The notes under the pieces were generated by a model that did not search any database, was not told the DNA's origin, and saw only the letters and a list, made by a program, of their open reading frames with translations. Shown one piece after another: positions 1-10,669 of a DNA stretch of 64,000 bases. The stretch is from Lateolabrax maculatus (taxonomy: Eukaryota > Chordata > Actinopteri > Acropomatiformes > Lateolabracidae). The stretch is taken from positions 18,885,001 to 18,949,000 of the forward strand of contig CM062211.1 of NCBI GenBank assembly GCA_031216445.1, in the 5' to 3' direction. Each line of letters starts with the position of its first letter. Within the stretch, counting starts at the first letter, position 1. Position numbers and translations under genes: made by a program.

Positions 1-253
1 AAAACCAAAGATTGGTCCTCACAAAGATAGATATAAAAACAGCGCGCGCACACACACACGCACGCACACACACACACACACACACACAGATCAGCATAAT
101 CGCTGACATCATGCAACACGTTGCTAAACCTTCCACCCCGGCTGCTCTGATTGGCTGAGACAGCCAGCCGCCGTTAGCCAATTTGTGGCCGCAGTCAAAG
201 GTCACTGTGTCCTGGCCTTCAACCGCGCATACACACTCACACACACACACACT

Positions 254-284
<31 letters not shown>

Positions 285-954
285 ACACACACACAACTTA
301 CTTTTATGTAAACTGGAAATACAGTAAATAATAATATGGATGAAAACTGCAGTGTGACATTTAATCCTCATGAGGGAGCACTCACACAGAGAAACCAGCT
401 CATATGATCTCTATTATTTCCAGAGAGAACTGAACTTTGTACAGTTTAATAAATCTAAATGACATCTTTTTATTCTTTCTCTACAATTTTCTTTCTCTCA
501 ATGTAACTGTAACTTATCCTCTTATAATATTAAAGGAGCAGCTGGAAATGTGTGTTTCCCTGCAAGATTAAATTAGTAAACATAGAGCTGGGTATCGTTT
601 GAATATTGTATTCAATACTTTCATTTCAGTACCAAAACAATAATTATCTGATTCCTTTAGTCTGAGGAATATAAAAAATATTTTTTAATCCTTTTTTTTT
701 TTTCCAAACAAAATATGTCGAACCCCCCAATGAATCAGTGTTAATAAACAACTTTAGAAAGGCTTCCTGATTTAATAAATAAATAAAATAAAATGATGCC
801 AAATTTCAATACTTGACGGCTTTTGACTATAACGGTTTTACACGTAGTGCCACAAATGGGCAGGACAGGACTACTTGCTGGATTTTCTTTTATATAATAA
901 ATTATTATAAATTATATTCACTGAATCCGTTTTTGTCTCCTGTCCAATCTCCAG
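1..954 (+). other. PTPRR intron (partial), CA-rich
   Basis: No coding exon is seen here. The stretch holds (CA)n tracts at about 41-89 and 231-294, the phrase GGTCCTCACAAAGATAG at about 14-30, which often precedes CA tracts in fish repeats, and then AT-rich sequence with a T-run near 690-703. It ends in a pyrimidine-rich acceptor, with AG at 953-954. I read it as the intron before the first visible PTPRR exon. The membrane-spanning and extracellular exons of PTPRR must lie further left, outside the window. Confidence 0.6.
231..294 (+). repeat. (CA)n tract with CTCA interruptions
   Basis: CA units broken by CTCA at intervals; upstream of the first visible PTPRR exon. Confidence 0.88.
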
Positions 955-2550
955 GTTTTGTACCGACTGAAGGAGAAGGTTCAGGTTTCTGACAGACAGC
1001 TGAAAGCTCCGCTCCCCGACCGCCACCTGACCCCGACTGCCCCTCCAGACTCCTCCCAGAGGTCAAAGGGCGCCAAGGTCCGCACCGGAGGCCACAACTG
1101 CTCCAGCTTACACGTGAAAATACCCACAAAGCATCTTAACGACTCATTAACGAGTCCTATTGTTGTCCAGGTTGTGACGTCAGGAAGCATGGTCCAAGCT
1201 GAGCTCCCTCCAGCTGTAGCCACGCCCATTCCCCAGCAGCAGCCAATCGTAGCCTGCCGCCGCCTCGCTCCTCCCATTGTCCCTCTGCCCAGGTAAGTCA
1301 GCTGACAATGCATCCGCATGAAGAATCCCCCAATAAAAACATATTATAATGAACCACCTGTCTGACGGTGCTTCTCCCCCTAGCCCCGCCCCTGTCCCCA
1401 TCTTCAGCAGCAGTGACCACGCCCCCCTGGCCGGCGTTGTCCCGGTGACAGCCAATAGCGAGCTAAAGCCCTGCCCCTCCCCCTTCAGGATGAAACCTGC
1501 GGCAGGGCTGCAAGAAAGGTAAGAAGACCTACGTCCGTCAGCGCATCAGAAAGGAGGTTTTTCTTTGTCTGAACCAGAGAAAGAAACAGAGATGTTGTGA
1601 TTTGTGATTTCGGGCTGTTAGAATAAAACTGACGTGTGCAGGTGAAGCCTTGTTGAAGCATAGAGGCTGTCCGGCTGAGGGTGTTGTTGCTCCAGGTGTT
1701 CAGTGGAGACACCTGCTGCTCAGAAGGTTTCACAGCAGGAAACAATGAACACGCTGTAGAACTGCCTCCTCACAGGCCGGCTGCTCGGATCCTCCGGTAC
1801 TTCCTGGTGAATCCTGCGGTCGGTGTGATCAATCCCCCCTCATGATCTGCATTATCAATCAGCATTTTTTCTGCATCCTTCTGTTCTAGTTTTCTCAGGG
1901 ATGATGAGGGATTGTCTCAGGTGCCAGCTGATGAAATAAATGTTTTACTATCGTCAAACTTAATTATACAGTGAGATTCATTTAGTTAATCACATAAATT
2001 AAAGTTGATCATATGAATTATGTCATCATTTTGACTTGATAAATCTCATAATTTAACTTAAGTAAATCTTTTGACTCGCTAAATGTCATCATTCTTATTT
2101 TTTAAATGTATGTTAATGTAGTTAATCTCATAAAATCTCATACTTTTGATTCAGTATATCATGACTGCTCTTTACTACATTTTGGAATTGGACCAGGTCC
2201 GACTGTCCTTTTATTTCTTTTGATTGAGCCTCTGTTTTTATTTCTTTAGTTGTATTAATTTATTCAGGTGTTCAGGTTCTGGGTCGACTTCTCTGGTGTA
2301 GAAAACTGAAACTCTCAGCATCATTTGACCCCCCAAAACTATGGTGTTTATATTTAAAGAGCCAGTAAAATATCTCTTAACTGAACCTTTTAAAAATTTG
2401 GACTGAAACTCACCTAACAAGCTCTCAGATTGTCCACCGTGTTTGGGAACGGAAGAACACAGTGTGTGTGTTTGTGAGAGTGTTTAGAGTACAGTAACCT
2501 CTAACCTGTGATTGTTGGAGCGGTCAGGTGTTGAGCTGCGTACGTGCCTC

Positions 2551-2587
<37 letters not shown>

Positions 2588-4164
2588 TCAGCTTATAGTT
2601 CAGAGACATCAGCACTCAGGATTACATTCAGATAGTGAAGTAAGTTTCCTCCATAAACAATCTATACAGAGTGTGTCCATGTGCCATCTATCACAGCTGC
2701 CTGTACGTGTCCTGAGGCCGGTGTTTATATGAAGGGAGGCGTCCCATTAGGCCGGTTTCCTCTCTAATGTTTCTCCTCGTGTCCACATGAACCCTAATGA
2801 TCCCAAGATTACCTTTTTAAACTGCGGGTTAAAGGACCGTTCCCATGTTTTCCCATATTTTAGCCCATTTCCTACAATTCATATACACTTTACATCACTG
2901 CTGACATTTTTTCTTTTTCACAGAATACCATCAGACTGATTTCATATCCGTTCATTTCAGTGTGCAATAAAATCAACTTACAGACTCGGACGCAGCAAAT
3001 TATTCATGTTATCTGTAAATCTGTAGTCTAAATATATAATATTCACATAGTCAAAAGTCTAACTAAGACTTAGTAAATTAAAATATTTAAGTAGGATCTC
3101 AGAATTTTGACTTTTGAAATAAAGTTCATTTGTCATAATTTTGCAGTAATTGTACTTCATATCTCATCATTTTACTTGATAAATCTAATTTTTTTTTTGT
3201 AAATTTAATAGTTTTGATTCGGTAAATGTCATAATTGTGATTTAGTTTGTCATCACGTTGATTCAGTAAATCTCACAAATTAAAATAATGAAACTGACAT
3301 GATGTGAGTCCCGTCACAAGTATTAATATTTGTCATTTCCAACATTTCATCCATTTTCTTCTTTCTGTTCCTTCTTTCTGTTCCTTCTTTCTGTTCCTAA
3401 AAATGGTCTTCAGCTCGCTGTGCTCTTCCTCGTTCACACTCTTCAGGTTAGTTTTGATGTGAAAGCTCAGTTAGAGACAACAGCAGCAAAAAAAGTGTGA
3501 CTCTTACATCTCAGAGTTCCTGATTACGCTGTGAAATAAAGTCATCGGCTATAAAAAAGGAGGCTGATTAAAGTTGTTTACTGTTGCTGTAAACAGTCCC
3601 AGTTGTCACACTGTGACCTTAAATTGAGACTCTTGTTGTTTCTAACTGTGCAGGTGGTTTTGGTTTTATTTACTGGTGCAGCCATGCTTGAAGAAAAATG
3701 CCTTTTGGATGCCCCAGTGGTCAGTAAAACAAAGAAAAAGTGATAAAGTGCTGACGCTCAATGGTCTAAAATAACTAAAAACCAAGTTTGGGCGTGAGAA
3801 GCGCAGATTTTGTTTGAACACATTTTTCAGAAGTGTCAGCGGACTGTGCTGTTCTGTTGCTTTAAGAGCTCTTTAAAATCTGGCCGAAGTTCATTTCCCT
3901 CTTAAGTAGTTTCATAACTGGAAAGAAAACATCTTTATCTGCAGCTCCGCTCGGTGTTGAGCACTTTAGCCTTTATCTGCTGCTCGTAACTCTTCCGTTG
4001 ACTTGCCGCACTTTAAACCTTCGGAGGCCATTTTGTTCTGGTTACATCAGCGTTTACAGTGAGGGTGTTAAAGTGTGGAAAACACTGTTTCTTAAGGTTA
4101 GAAAAGGAAGGAAGATTTCAGGCTGAGAGTGAGAACAGGATGTTTTTCTTGTCGTCTCTGTCTC

Positions 4165-4210
<46 letters not shown>

Positions 4211-5941
4211 GTCCACTCTGGATGGCAGCCAATCAGCAATCAGACAAATAGGAAGTAACAGCATCCTGGAGAGGAAGCCAGCCGACACGTAGCCAGACGA
4301 AGAGAGTCCGCCCACACACACCCCGTCAGAACACACCTCGTCTTTTCTCCGTGTTCTTGGTCTTCTTCATCTCTTACAAAAACATCTCACTTTCTCTCTG
4401 AAATCAGTTCAGCATTTTAGTTCCTGAAACAGGAATTTACCTTGAAGTCGGTGAAGAAAAAACATTTCAGTTAGATCTATCTTTAAAAAAGAAATCCTCT
4501 ATATAAATGCAACCATTTAATAATTTGATTTCTTTTGATTTAATATAAAAAGAAGAAATAACAGCTTCTAAAAAAGGCTGAAACATATCTGCAGCAGGTG
4601 GAAACTACACAGCTGCAGAAAGACTCCATCAGTGTGGGTGGAAACATGATTACATTAGTGCTCCACAGACGAGGCAGAGCTGTTGGTGCAAACCCGTCTG
4701 TTACACAAAGGATGGTGCAGCTGACGAGAACATGTTTAAATCACAATCCACAAGTCGGTAAACTGAAATAAATCATAATAAATAGAAAATAAACAGAATT
4801 CCTTCTCTGTCCTTCCCTCCCCTCCAGACGTGGCTCTAACGTCTCTCTGGTGTTGGACATGTCGGCCCTCGGCTCCGTGGAGCCCCTTAACGTTGCCGTG
4901 GTAACCCCCAGAGAGACGGCGACCAGAGAGTATCTGCTGTCCGCCGGCCGGCCGCTGACGCGACAGCAGCTCCGCGACATCGTCAACAACACGCACAAGC
5001 TGCACGCCGAGTTCGCTGTAAGTAGTTCAACACTGATTTAAGTTTCTGGTTTTAATTTGTGTGAGAAACAGGCGCGTAACCACGGCGTCACAGGTTCAAA
5101 TCCCTCACACCAGCACTAAGATTGGGTTTTGTTAGATACTGTTTTATAAAGACTAGTCTCCTGATTTCCAGACGAGACATTTTGATTTTTTGGAGCCAGA
5201 TGTGATGTTATTTGGACGAGAGGGTAGCTCTGCCTCTATCCTGATAGACGGTTGCCGTGGTAATGACTTGTCAATCACAAGGTAGCCCCGCCCTAAAGCA
5301 TACGCTGCTTTATCAATTATTTTCCTCTAAACGGGACCATAATTTACTAAATAAACATCCTGCTGTACTGAAGAAGACTTGAAACTAGCCACTGAGACCA
5401 TAAACTCATTAGGAAAATGTTTCCTGAGGTAATAAATCAGTTGAGAAGTCTGATCATTTTCTCATTGACTTCTACACAATCTGACTTCTTTTTGGAGCCA
5501 GTGGAGTCGCCCCCTGCTGGCTGTTAGAGAGAATGCAGGTTTATAAGCCATATCGGCTTCACTTTTCAGACCCGCAGGTTGCTGCTTGAAACTGGCGTTA
5601 ACAAACATGTCTCCAGTCCTGTTTATGTGCTAATTGAAAATGTACAAACAGATGAAGGTAGAAGATGATGTTGAAGAGTCAGAAGTTGGCATCCAATGCT
5701 CAGTTTCTTTACGCCTGTTTACTTGAACATATTGTTCCCAGTCTAAATATGGACTAACCAGCGACATTTAGGGGAAAGTTTGTACCTGTCAGTGCAGCTG
5801 CAGGATTCTTTCACATATTTCTATCACTGATCTTCTCTTCTTCCATCTCAGGAAATTCCTATGAATTTTATTGATCCCAAAGAGCTGGATATTCCAAACC
5901 ACGGGACCAAGAACAGATACAAGACCATACTGCCCAGTGAG

Positions 5942-5985
<44 letters not shown>

Positions 5986-6144
5986 AATAATCTCACTGCT
6001 GCTAAGAAACGGCAACAGTTCCAAAACAGTCCCAATCTTTCATGTCCTGTTGAACCAGGAAGTTGTTTTATAATGTAGGAGGGGGCTTAAGGTCATAGGC
6101 CAACAAGCCCAAGGACAGCTAATATTGCACCTCCCTCTTCTCTG

Positions 6145-6196
<52 letters not shown>

Positions 6197-9100
6197 TGAA
6201 CAATACGTTTTCCTCAGAGCACAGTTTGTTCTCACACTGCCAGCCAACCACCGACCTGATTAAGACATTATGTAACACACACACAGTGATTATTAGTGTG
6301 TGCTCTCATGTTTTGGAGAGGGGGCGGGGTAATCAATACAACAGTGACGGGGGCGGGGGGTGTTCCTTCCTTCCGGCCAATCAAGGGTAAGGAATGCTCA
6401 CCTAAAAGTTGCTGTCAATCAAACTCCTTCCTGTGTTACAGTTTGTGTGTTTTTTCTGAAGTGTTCGCTGCTCTGTGCAGGGCTGTGGTCAGGAAAGCAT
6501 ATGAGGAAAACATCAAGTCTTAGTCTAAAAACAGGCATGAAACAAAGTCAAGACTGATACTGAAGGCAGGTCAAGATCAGGTCCAAACTGAATCTGAAAT
6601 GGCACAAGACAAACCAAGTCGGGACAGAGTTTACAGGGGATTGAGATCAAGTCAGAACCAAGTCTAAAAGGGGTTTGAGACTAAGGCAAAGACGATGTGT
6701 AAAACAGGTCAGGATTAAATCTAATCTAAATGGGGGTACAGTCAAAGTCAAGACCTGGTCTAAAAACAGATCAGGGTCAAGTGAAGACGGTGTTTGAAAA
6801 GAGCTTGAAACCAGGTCGAAAAGTCAGCACTGAGACTAATTCAGTCCAAAACACATCAAGGCCCATGTAAGACAATGTGAAAAAGGACAGAGGATGTCTG
6901 TGGTTTATCATACATGGATCATTGAGACATTTACAGAAACAGCCCAAATATAAATACCAGATCTAAATCTTTCTTGTCTTTTGTCCTAATGTCCTTGTCT
7001 CCTCTCCCTGCCGTGTCCTAGACCCTCATTCCAGAGTGATCCTGAAGTCAAAGAGCTGCAACGACCTGCTGGGCTCCTACATTAATGCCAACTACATACG
7101 GGTGAGTGCAAGCATTTGTGCAGGAAGTCTTAACTACATACAGACACTTTTGTCTTCTCTTCAGGTGTGTTGACCTGGTGGTGGAGGATTCAGATCTTTC
7201 AGTAAAACTACTAATACACATTGTGAAAATAATATATATTATTATTCCTCATCATTCATGGAAAAGCAGGATTTTACTGTTGGAGCTCATTTTGAACTGT
7301 TTTGTATCGGACTGCAACTGATGATTATTTTCATTCTGGATCCATCTGCTGATTATTTTCTCCATTAATCCATTGATTCTATTTTATTTATTCTTTTTTT
7401 TAATTAAACATAGCTCCTTGTTTTGTACAAACTTGAAGGTTCGTACAAAACAAGGAGCTATGTTTAATTAAAAAAAGACCTCAAAATGATTCAATTTACT
7501 GCCATTTAACAGAAGAAAAGCATCTAATCGTCACATTTGAGAAGCTGAAACCATCGAACGATTACTCAGTTATTAAAATAGTCACTGAATTATTTTATCA
7601 CTAATGAATCAACTACTTGATTAATTGGCAAATCATTTAATTTAGTTGAATTGAAAAGTAGTTTGATTTTTTACAATGCATCATATTTTTAAAGTTATGT
7701 TTTTTTTTTATTTCAAATCTGGATTTGTAAAGAAACTAAAGCTGTCAGATAAATGTAGTGGAGTAAAAAGTAAAGTATAGTAGAAGTTTCATTAAATGTA
7801 TTCAAAATAAAATTGTACTTGAGTAATTTTATTTGTGAAATCTTGTCTAAACTTGACAACAATCACTGAAACTATCACATCACTTTTCTGGAATGTCAAC
7901 AGTTTTTTTTCATTTGGTTTCCTCATTGACACACACACACACACACACACTGCAGTGAAAGTTTACTCCTGCAGAAGTCTGTAATGTCGCTCTCAGACTC
8001 CGATACAATGGGCTTTCTTCCTGTCAGGAAGCTCTGCTGAAACCGTTTAAACTGTCCGACCACATGAGAGAACACAGGCTGCGTTCAAACCCTTCATCCT
8101 TCTGTAAAAACTAACAGCGTCCAGAGTTAGTGTACACTTTTATCACATGAAAGGGACGAGCGTGGAGATGAAGGACGAAGATACAAAACATGAAACACAT
8201 TATAATCAGAACTATCTTATAATTCTCGACACCCTCAGACAATATTTCAAATAAACAAAGGCAGACTCAGTATCATCTTTAAATCTCTTCTTGACTTTTT
8301 ATTAACTGATGGTATTTTTTGTAACAAATGTATCTCGTTTTTTTTTATGTTTTGAATTTTATTTGTTTGTATTCTTTGTTTTTACTGTAAAACTGCAAAA
8401 CTGTATTCAACATATTAAGTAATATTAAGTAACACTATGTAGTATTTAAACAATAAGTATTTTGAATGCTTACCTCATTCCTATACCACAATTAAATTAA
8501 TAACAGCTTGTTTTGAACTGTTTCGTGCCAGGATCAGGATACAGGATACTTCATACATTCACCTCCTAGAAAAGAAAAGGCCTCATAAACAAACTGACAC
8601 TGTTGTGTGATTGGCTGCTGTCCCAGGGTTACCTAGGCGACGAGAAGGCGTTCATCGCCACTCAGGGTCCCATGGTGAACACGGTGAACGACTTCTGGCA
8701 GATGGCCTGGCAGGAGGAGGCGCCGGTCATTGTGATGATCACCAAACTGAAGGAGAAGAACGAGGTAATCAGACGAGGAGGGAAGCGTTTACCTAAAATA
8801 CAGTAACTTCAGAAACAGGCAGGGAAGTTTGTGCTTTACATCCGACCTGGGGATGTTTTAAAAACATTGGACATTTGGTTGTTGCAAAACCATTGCATCT
8901 GCAAGCTACGGTATATCGTTGGAAAGCGAAACAGCGTCCTTGAATGCACCAACAACAATGATGTAATTTTGACAACATAATTCAGATCAACTTGTCTGCA
9001 AGTTGTTTTTCTTAAAAATGAAAAAAAAAAAAACAATAACTGATGGAAACCAGGAAATCATAAAATCGTATGGGTGATTTGGGAAGTTCTGCACAGGACA

Positions 9101-10669
9101 CATTCATCAACGGATTAAACATGTAAAAAATAACAGTATGATTCTTTTAACTGTGAAGTGTTGTCCCTCTATCTGTGTCTCTATATGTAGAAGTGTGTTC
9201 TGTATTGGCCGGAGAAGAGGGGAATCTATGGGAAGGTTGAAGTGTTGGTGAACAGCATCAGAGAGTGTGAACACTACACCACTCGCAGCCTCACACTCAA
9301 GGTACACACTTTCAAACACATTCTGTTGTTTCTGTGTTGTGATGCAGAGCAAACAAGTCTTTGTGTTGATGGTTTGTGCTTGGGATGCCAATGTGTTTGA
9401 ATGTGTGTGTGCGCAGTGTGGGAATCAAACCCGCGTGCTGCAGCATTACTGGTACACATCATGGCCTGACCACAAAACCCCCGACTCAACAATGCCGCTG
9501 CTGCAGCTGATGGCCGACGTCGAGGCAGACAGACGGACGGCTGCCGCCATGGGACCGGTTATTGTCCACTGCAGGTATAGAGAGAGAAAAACGGGAAACT
9601 TCTACTAATACTGAGAAATGTTTCGAAATAACTCCATTACCCACGCTCCTCTGCTTGCAGTGCCGGGATTGGCCGGACAGGCTGCTTCATCGCCACGACG
9701 ATAGGCTGTCGACAGCTGCAGCTGGAGGGAGTGGTCGATGTTCTGAGCATCACCTGCCGACTCAGAGCCGACAGGTAACACTCACAACTCAAGTTAAAAC
9801 ATTTATACTTGTGTGGAAGTGTTTTTCCCTCATTTCTGTCTGTCTGGAGCGAGTTTGTGTCCTTTTCGTGTCTGTACAGTGACTTTGTTTGTTTTACTTT
9901 ATTCAAGCCATAAAACAAAAAGTTAACCTTGTAGGGACCAGCCGTTTGTCCCCAGACGTCCCCACAATGTCAGTGTGTAAACAAGGTCCTCACAACCCAT
10001 GCACATACAGAGTTTTTTTCTCCAGCCTCAGTTGTTTATTATATTATGTTCTGAAGCTCTGTACATTACAGGTTTGAAATATACTGTTTTGTATGTTGTG
10101 TTTGTTCCATATGTCCCCACCATGTCTGTAAACAGATGTTACGTCCCCACAACGCATGCATGGACAGATTTTTTCCCTATCGTCACAATTTTCTCCAGCC
10201 TTCATGTGTTTTTGTTGTACTGTGTTTTGTAGTTCTTTGTATCCAAATTTGATCCAGGTGTCTGGACAGATATCAGTACGGTTAGGTCCCTCCACATAAT
10301 GCCACAGCTCTTGTTTGAATTTAAGTGTAAGCGGGTTACTCACTATCCTCATTTATATTGAGAAGCTACAAATGATATCCAGCTACAAAAAGAGTCTAAA
10401 AAGCCGGCCATTAGAACGGAAGTCGGCAGGTTTCATAACGTTACAGACCGGCACATTGCAAGTCTGTTTGGTCTGAACAGGGCTGTAGTGTACCTGTGAG
10501 GATGGTTTGTTTCCCTATGGAGATCAGAAACAAACCTTTCACAATAACTAATAATCTCTCTGTTTGTCTGTGCAGAGGAGGTATGATCCAGACAGGTGAG
10601 CAGTACGAGTTCGTCCATCACGCCTTGAGCCTGTACGAGGCCCGCCTATCTGCAGAAACCGGCCAATGA
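955..10669 (+). CDS. ptprr: PTPRR, receptor-type tyrosine phosphatase R (5' end outside window)
   Basis: This is a cytosolic-tail tyrosine phosphatase of the KIM-PTP group (PTPRR, PTPN5, PTPN7), which binds and inactivates ERK and p38 MAP kinases. Exons: 955-1292, 1384-1518, 4828-5017, 5852-5936, 7022-7101, 8627-8764, 9191-9301, 9417-9574, 9661-9774, 10576-10669. All junctions are GT/AG and phase-matched, and they give 1443 bases: 480 codons plus TGA at 10667. The order is a proline-rich juxtamembrane segment, the kinase-interaction motif LQERRGSNVSLVLDM across 1518/4828, then one PTP domain with KNRYKTILP, WPD (Asp codon 9468) and HCSAGIGRTGC (Cys codon 9570). Human PTPRR has 657 residues, so about 180 N-terminal residues are missing to the left. 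In-frame ATGs at 1189 and 1490 could start the short cytosolic isoforms known in mammals. The neighbour PTPRB supports PTPRR over its paralogues. The first exon has less support than the rest. Confidence 0.93.
1960..2165. repeat. Degenerate AT-rich tandem repeat, block 1
   Basis: Phrases such as 'gataaatctcataattt', 'taaatgtcatcatt' and 'gttaatctcataaaatctc' recur with a spacing of roughly 20-35 bases. The same phrase family reappears at 3050-3300, so both blocks probably come from one old tandem repeat. Confidence 0.5.
3050..3300. repeat. Degenerate AT-rich tandem repeat, block 2
   Basis: The unit is related to block 1: 'gtaaatgtcataattgtgattt', 'cagtaaatctcacaaatt' and 'atctcatcattttacttgataaatc' recur. 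No open reading frame runs through it. Confidence 0.5.
4828..5017 (+). other. ptprr: PTPRR kinase-interaction motif and specificity segment (exon)
   Basis: The exon completes the Arg-Arg-Gly-Ser-Asn-Val-Ser-Leu-Val-Leu-Asp motif; the first Arg codon is split between 1517-1518 and 4828. In mammalian PTP-SL this is the docking site for ERK1/2 and p38, and its Ser (codon 4835-4837 here) is the protein kinase A site that releases the kinases. The Thr-Pro that follows, in AVVTPRE, fits the known MAP-kinase phosphorylation site of the specificity segment. The exon then reads REYLLSAGRPLTRQQL, the usual linker into the catalytic domain. Everything needed for kinase docking appears intact. Confidence 0.88.
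5160..5600. repeat. Common teleost interspersed repeat in PTPRR intron
   Basis: The stretch contains a combination of phrases I know as a high-copy fish repeat: 'ggttgccgtggtaatgac', 'ttgtcaatcacaaggtagcc', 'gaagaagacttgaaactagc', 'gagtcgccccctgctggctg' and 'cttcacttttcagacccg'. It lies wholly in the intron after the KIM exon. It has no coding capacity, so it is a non-autonomous copy. The identification is from memory of the phrases, not a database match. Confidence 0.65.
5946..5983 (+). repeat. (TG)n microsatellite just after a PTPRR donor
   Basis: About 19 TG units start nine bases after the donor GT at 5937. This places the tract inside the early intron, where UG-binding splicing factors can act. 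Confidence 0.9.
6146..6193 (+). repeat. (CA)n microsatellite
   Basis: About 24 CA units lie in the same PTPRR intron as the TG tract at 5946. The two are complementary and could pair in the transcript over a loop of roughly 160 bases. Confidence 0.9.
6525..6875. repeat. Degenerate minisatellite in PTPRR intron
   Basis: Purine-rich phrases such as 'aagtcaagac', 'caggtcaagatc', 'agtctaaaa' and 'gatcaagtcagaacc' recur at about 20-30 base spacing through some 350 bases. The region does not code and lies between exons 5852-5936 and 7022-7101. Confidence 0.6.
7241..7380 (+). repeat. Dispersed repeat, copy A
   Basis: About 140 bases, from 'cctcatcattcatgg' to 'ttaatccattgat', reappear almost unchanged as the reverse complement at 60832-60970. 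By eye I see a single difference in the aligned core. This is the mark of a fairly young interspersed repeat family. It sits in the PTPRR intron after exon 7022-7101. Confidence 0.8.
7393..7477. repeat. Near-perfect inverted repeat (hairpin)
   Basis: Two arms of about 34 bases, 7393-7428 and 7443-7477, are reverse complements (core 'catagctccttgttttgtac') around a loop of about 14 bases. They differ only by one T in the terminal T-run. The hairpin directly follows dispersed repeat copy A and could be its foldback end or a small palindromic insertion. Confidence 0.85.
9920..10170. repeat. Eroded 'tccccac' interspersed repeat
   Basis: The phrases 'tgtccccagacgtccccacaatgtcagtg' (split here: tgtccccaga, cgtccccacaatgtcagtg) and 'atgtccccaccatgtctgt' occur twice within 200 bases, each followed by a stretch like 'cacaacccatgcacat'. 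This resembles a frequent fish repeat. It lies in the last PTPRR intron. Confidence 0.45.

Larger units (their letters stand above)
1519..4827 (+). other. PTPRR intron with degenerate AT-rich repeats
   Basis: No exon was recognised in this 3.3-kb intron. It holds two blocks (about 1960-2165 and 3050-3300) where a unit like GTAAATCTCATAATTTTGACTT recurs imperfectly every 20-40 bases. There is a short GTTCCTTCTTTCT triplication near 3356-3397, and TG tracts at 2554-2585 and 4168-4209. Confidence 0.55.
5852..10666 (+). other. ptprr: PTPRR catalytic PTP domain
   Basis: Eight exons encode one complete classical PTP domain. Visible motifs, in order: the pTyr-recognition loop KNRYKTILPNP; SYINANYIRG; IATQGPMVNTVNDFW; the KCVLYWPE strand; HYWYTSWPDHKTPD, with the general-acid Asp; the P-loop HCSAGIGRTG, split by an intron after the first base pair of its Ser codon (9574/9661); and the Q-loop GGMIQTGEQYEFVHHAL. 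The domain ends about 20 residues later, at Gly-Gln-stop. No catalytic residue is missing, so an active enzyme is expected. Confidence 0.92.
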
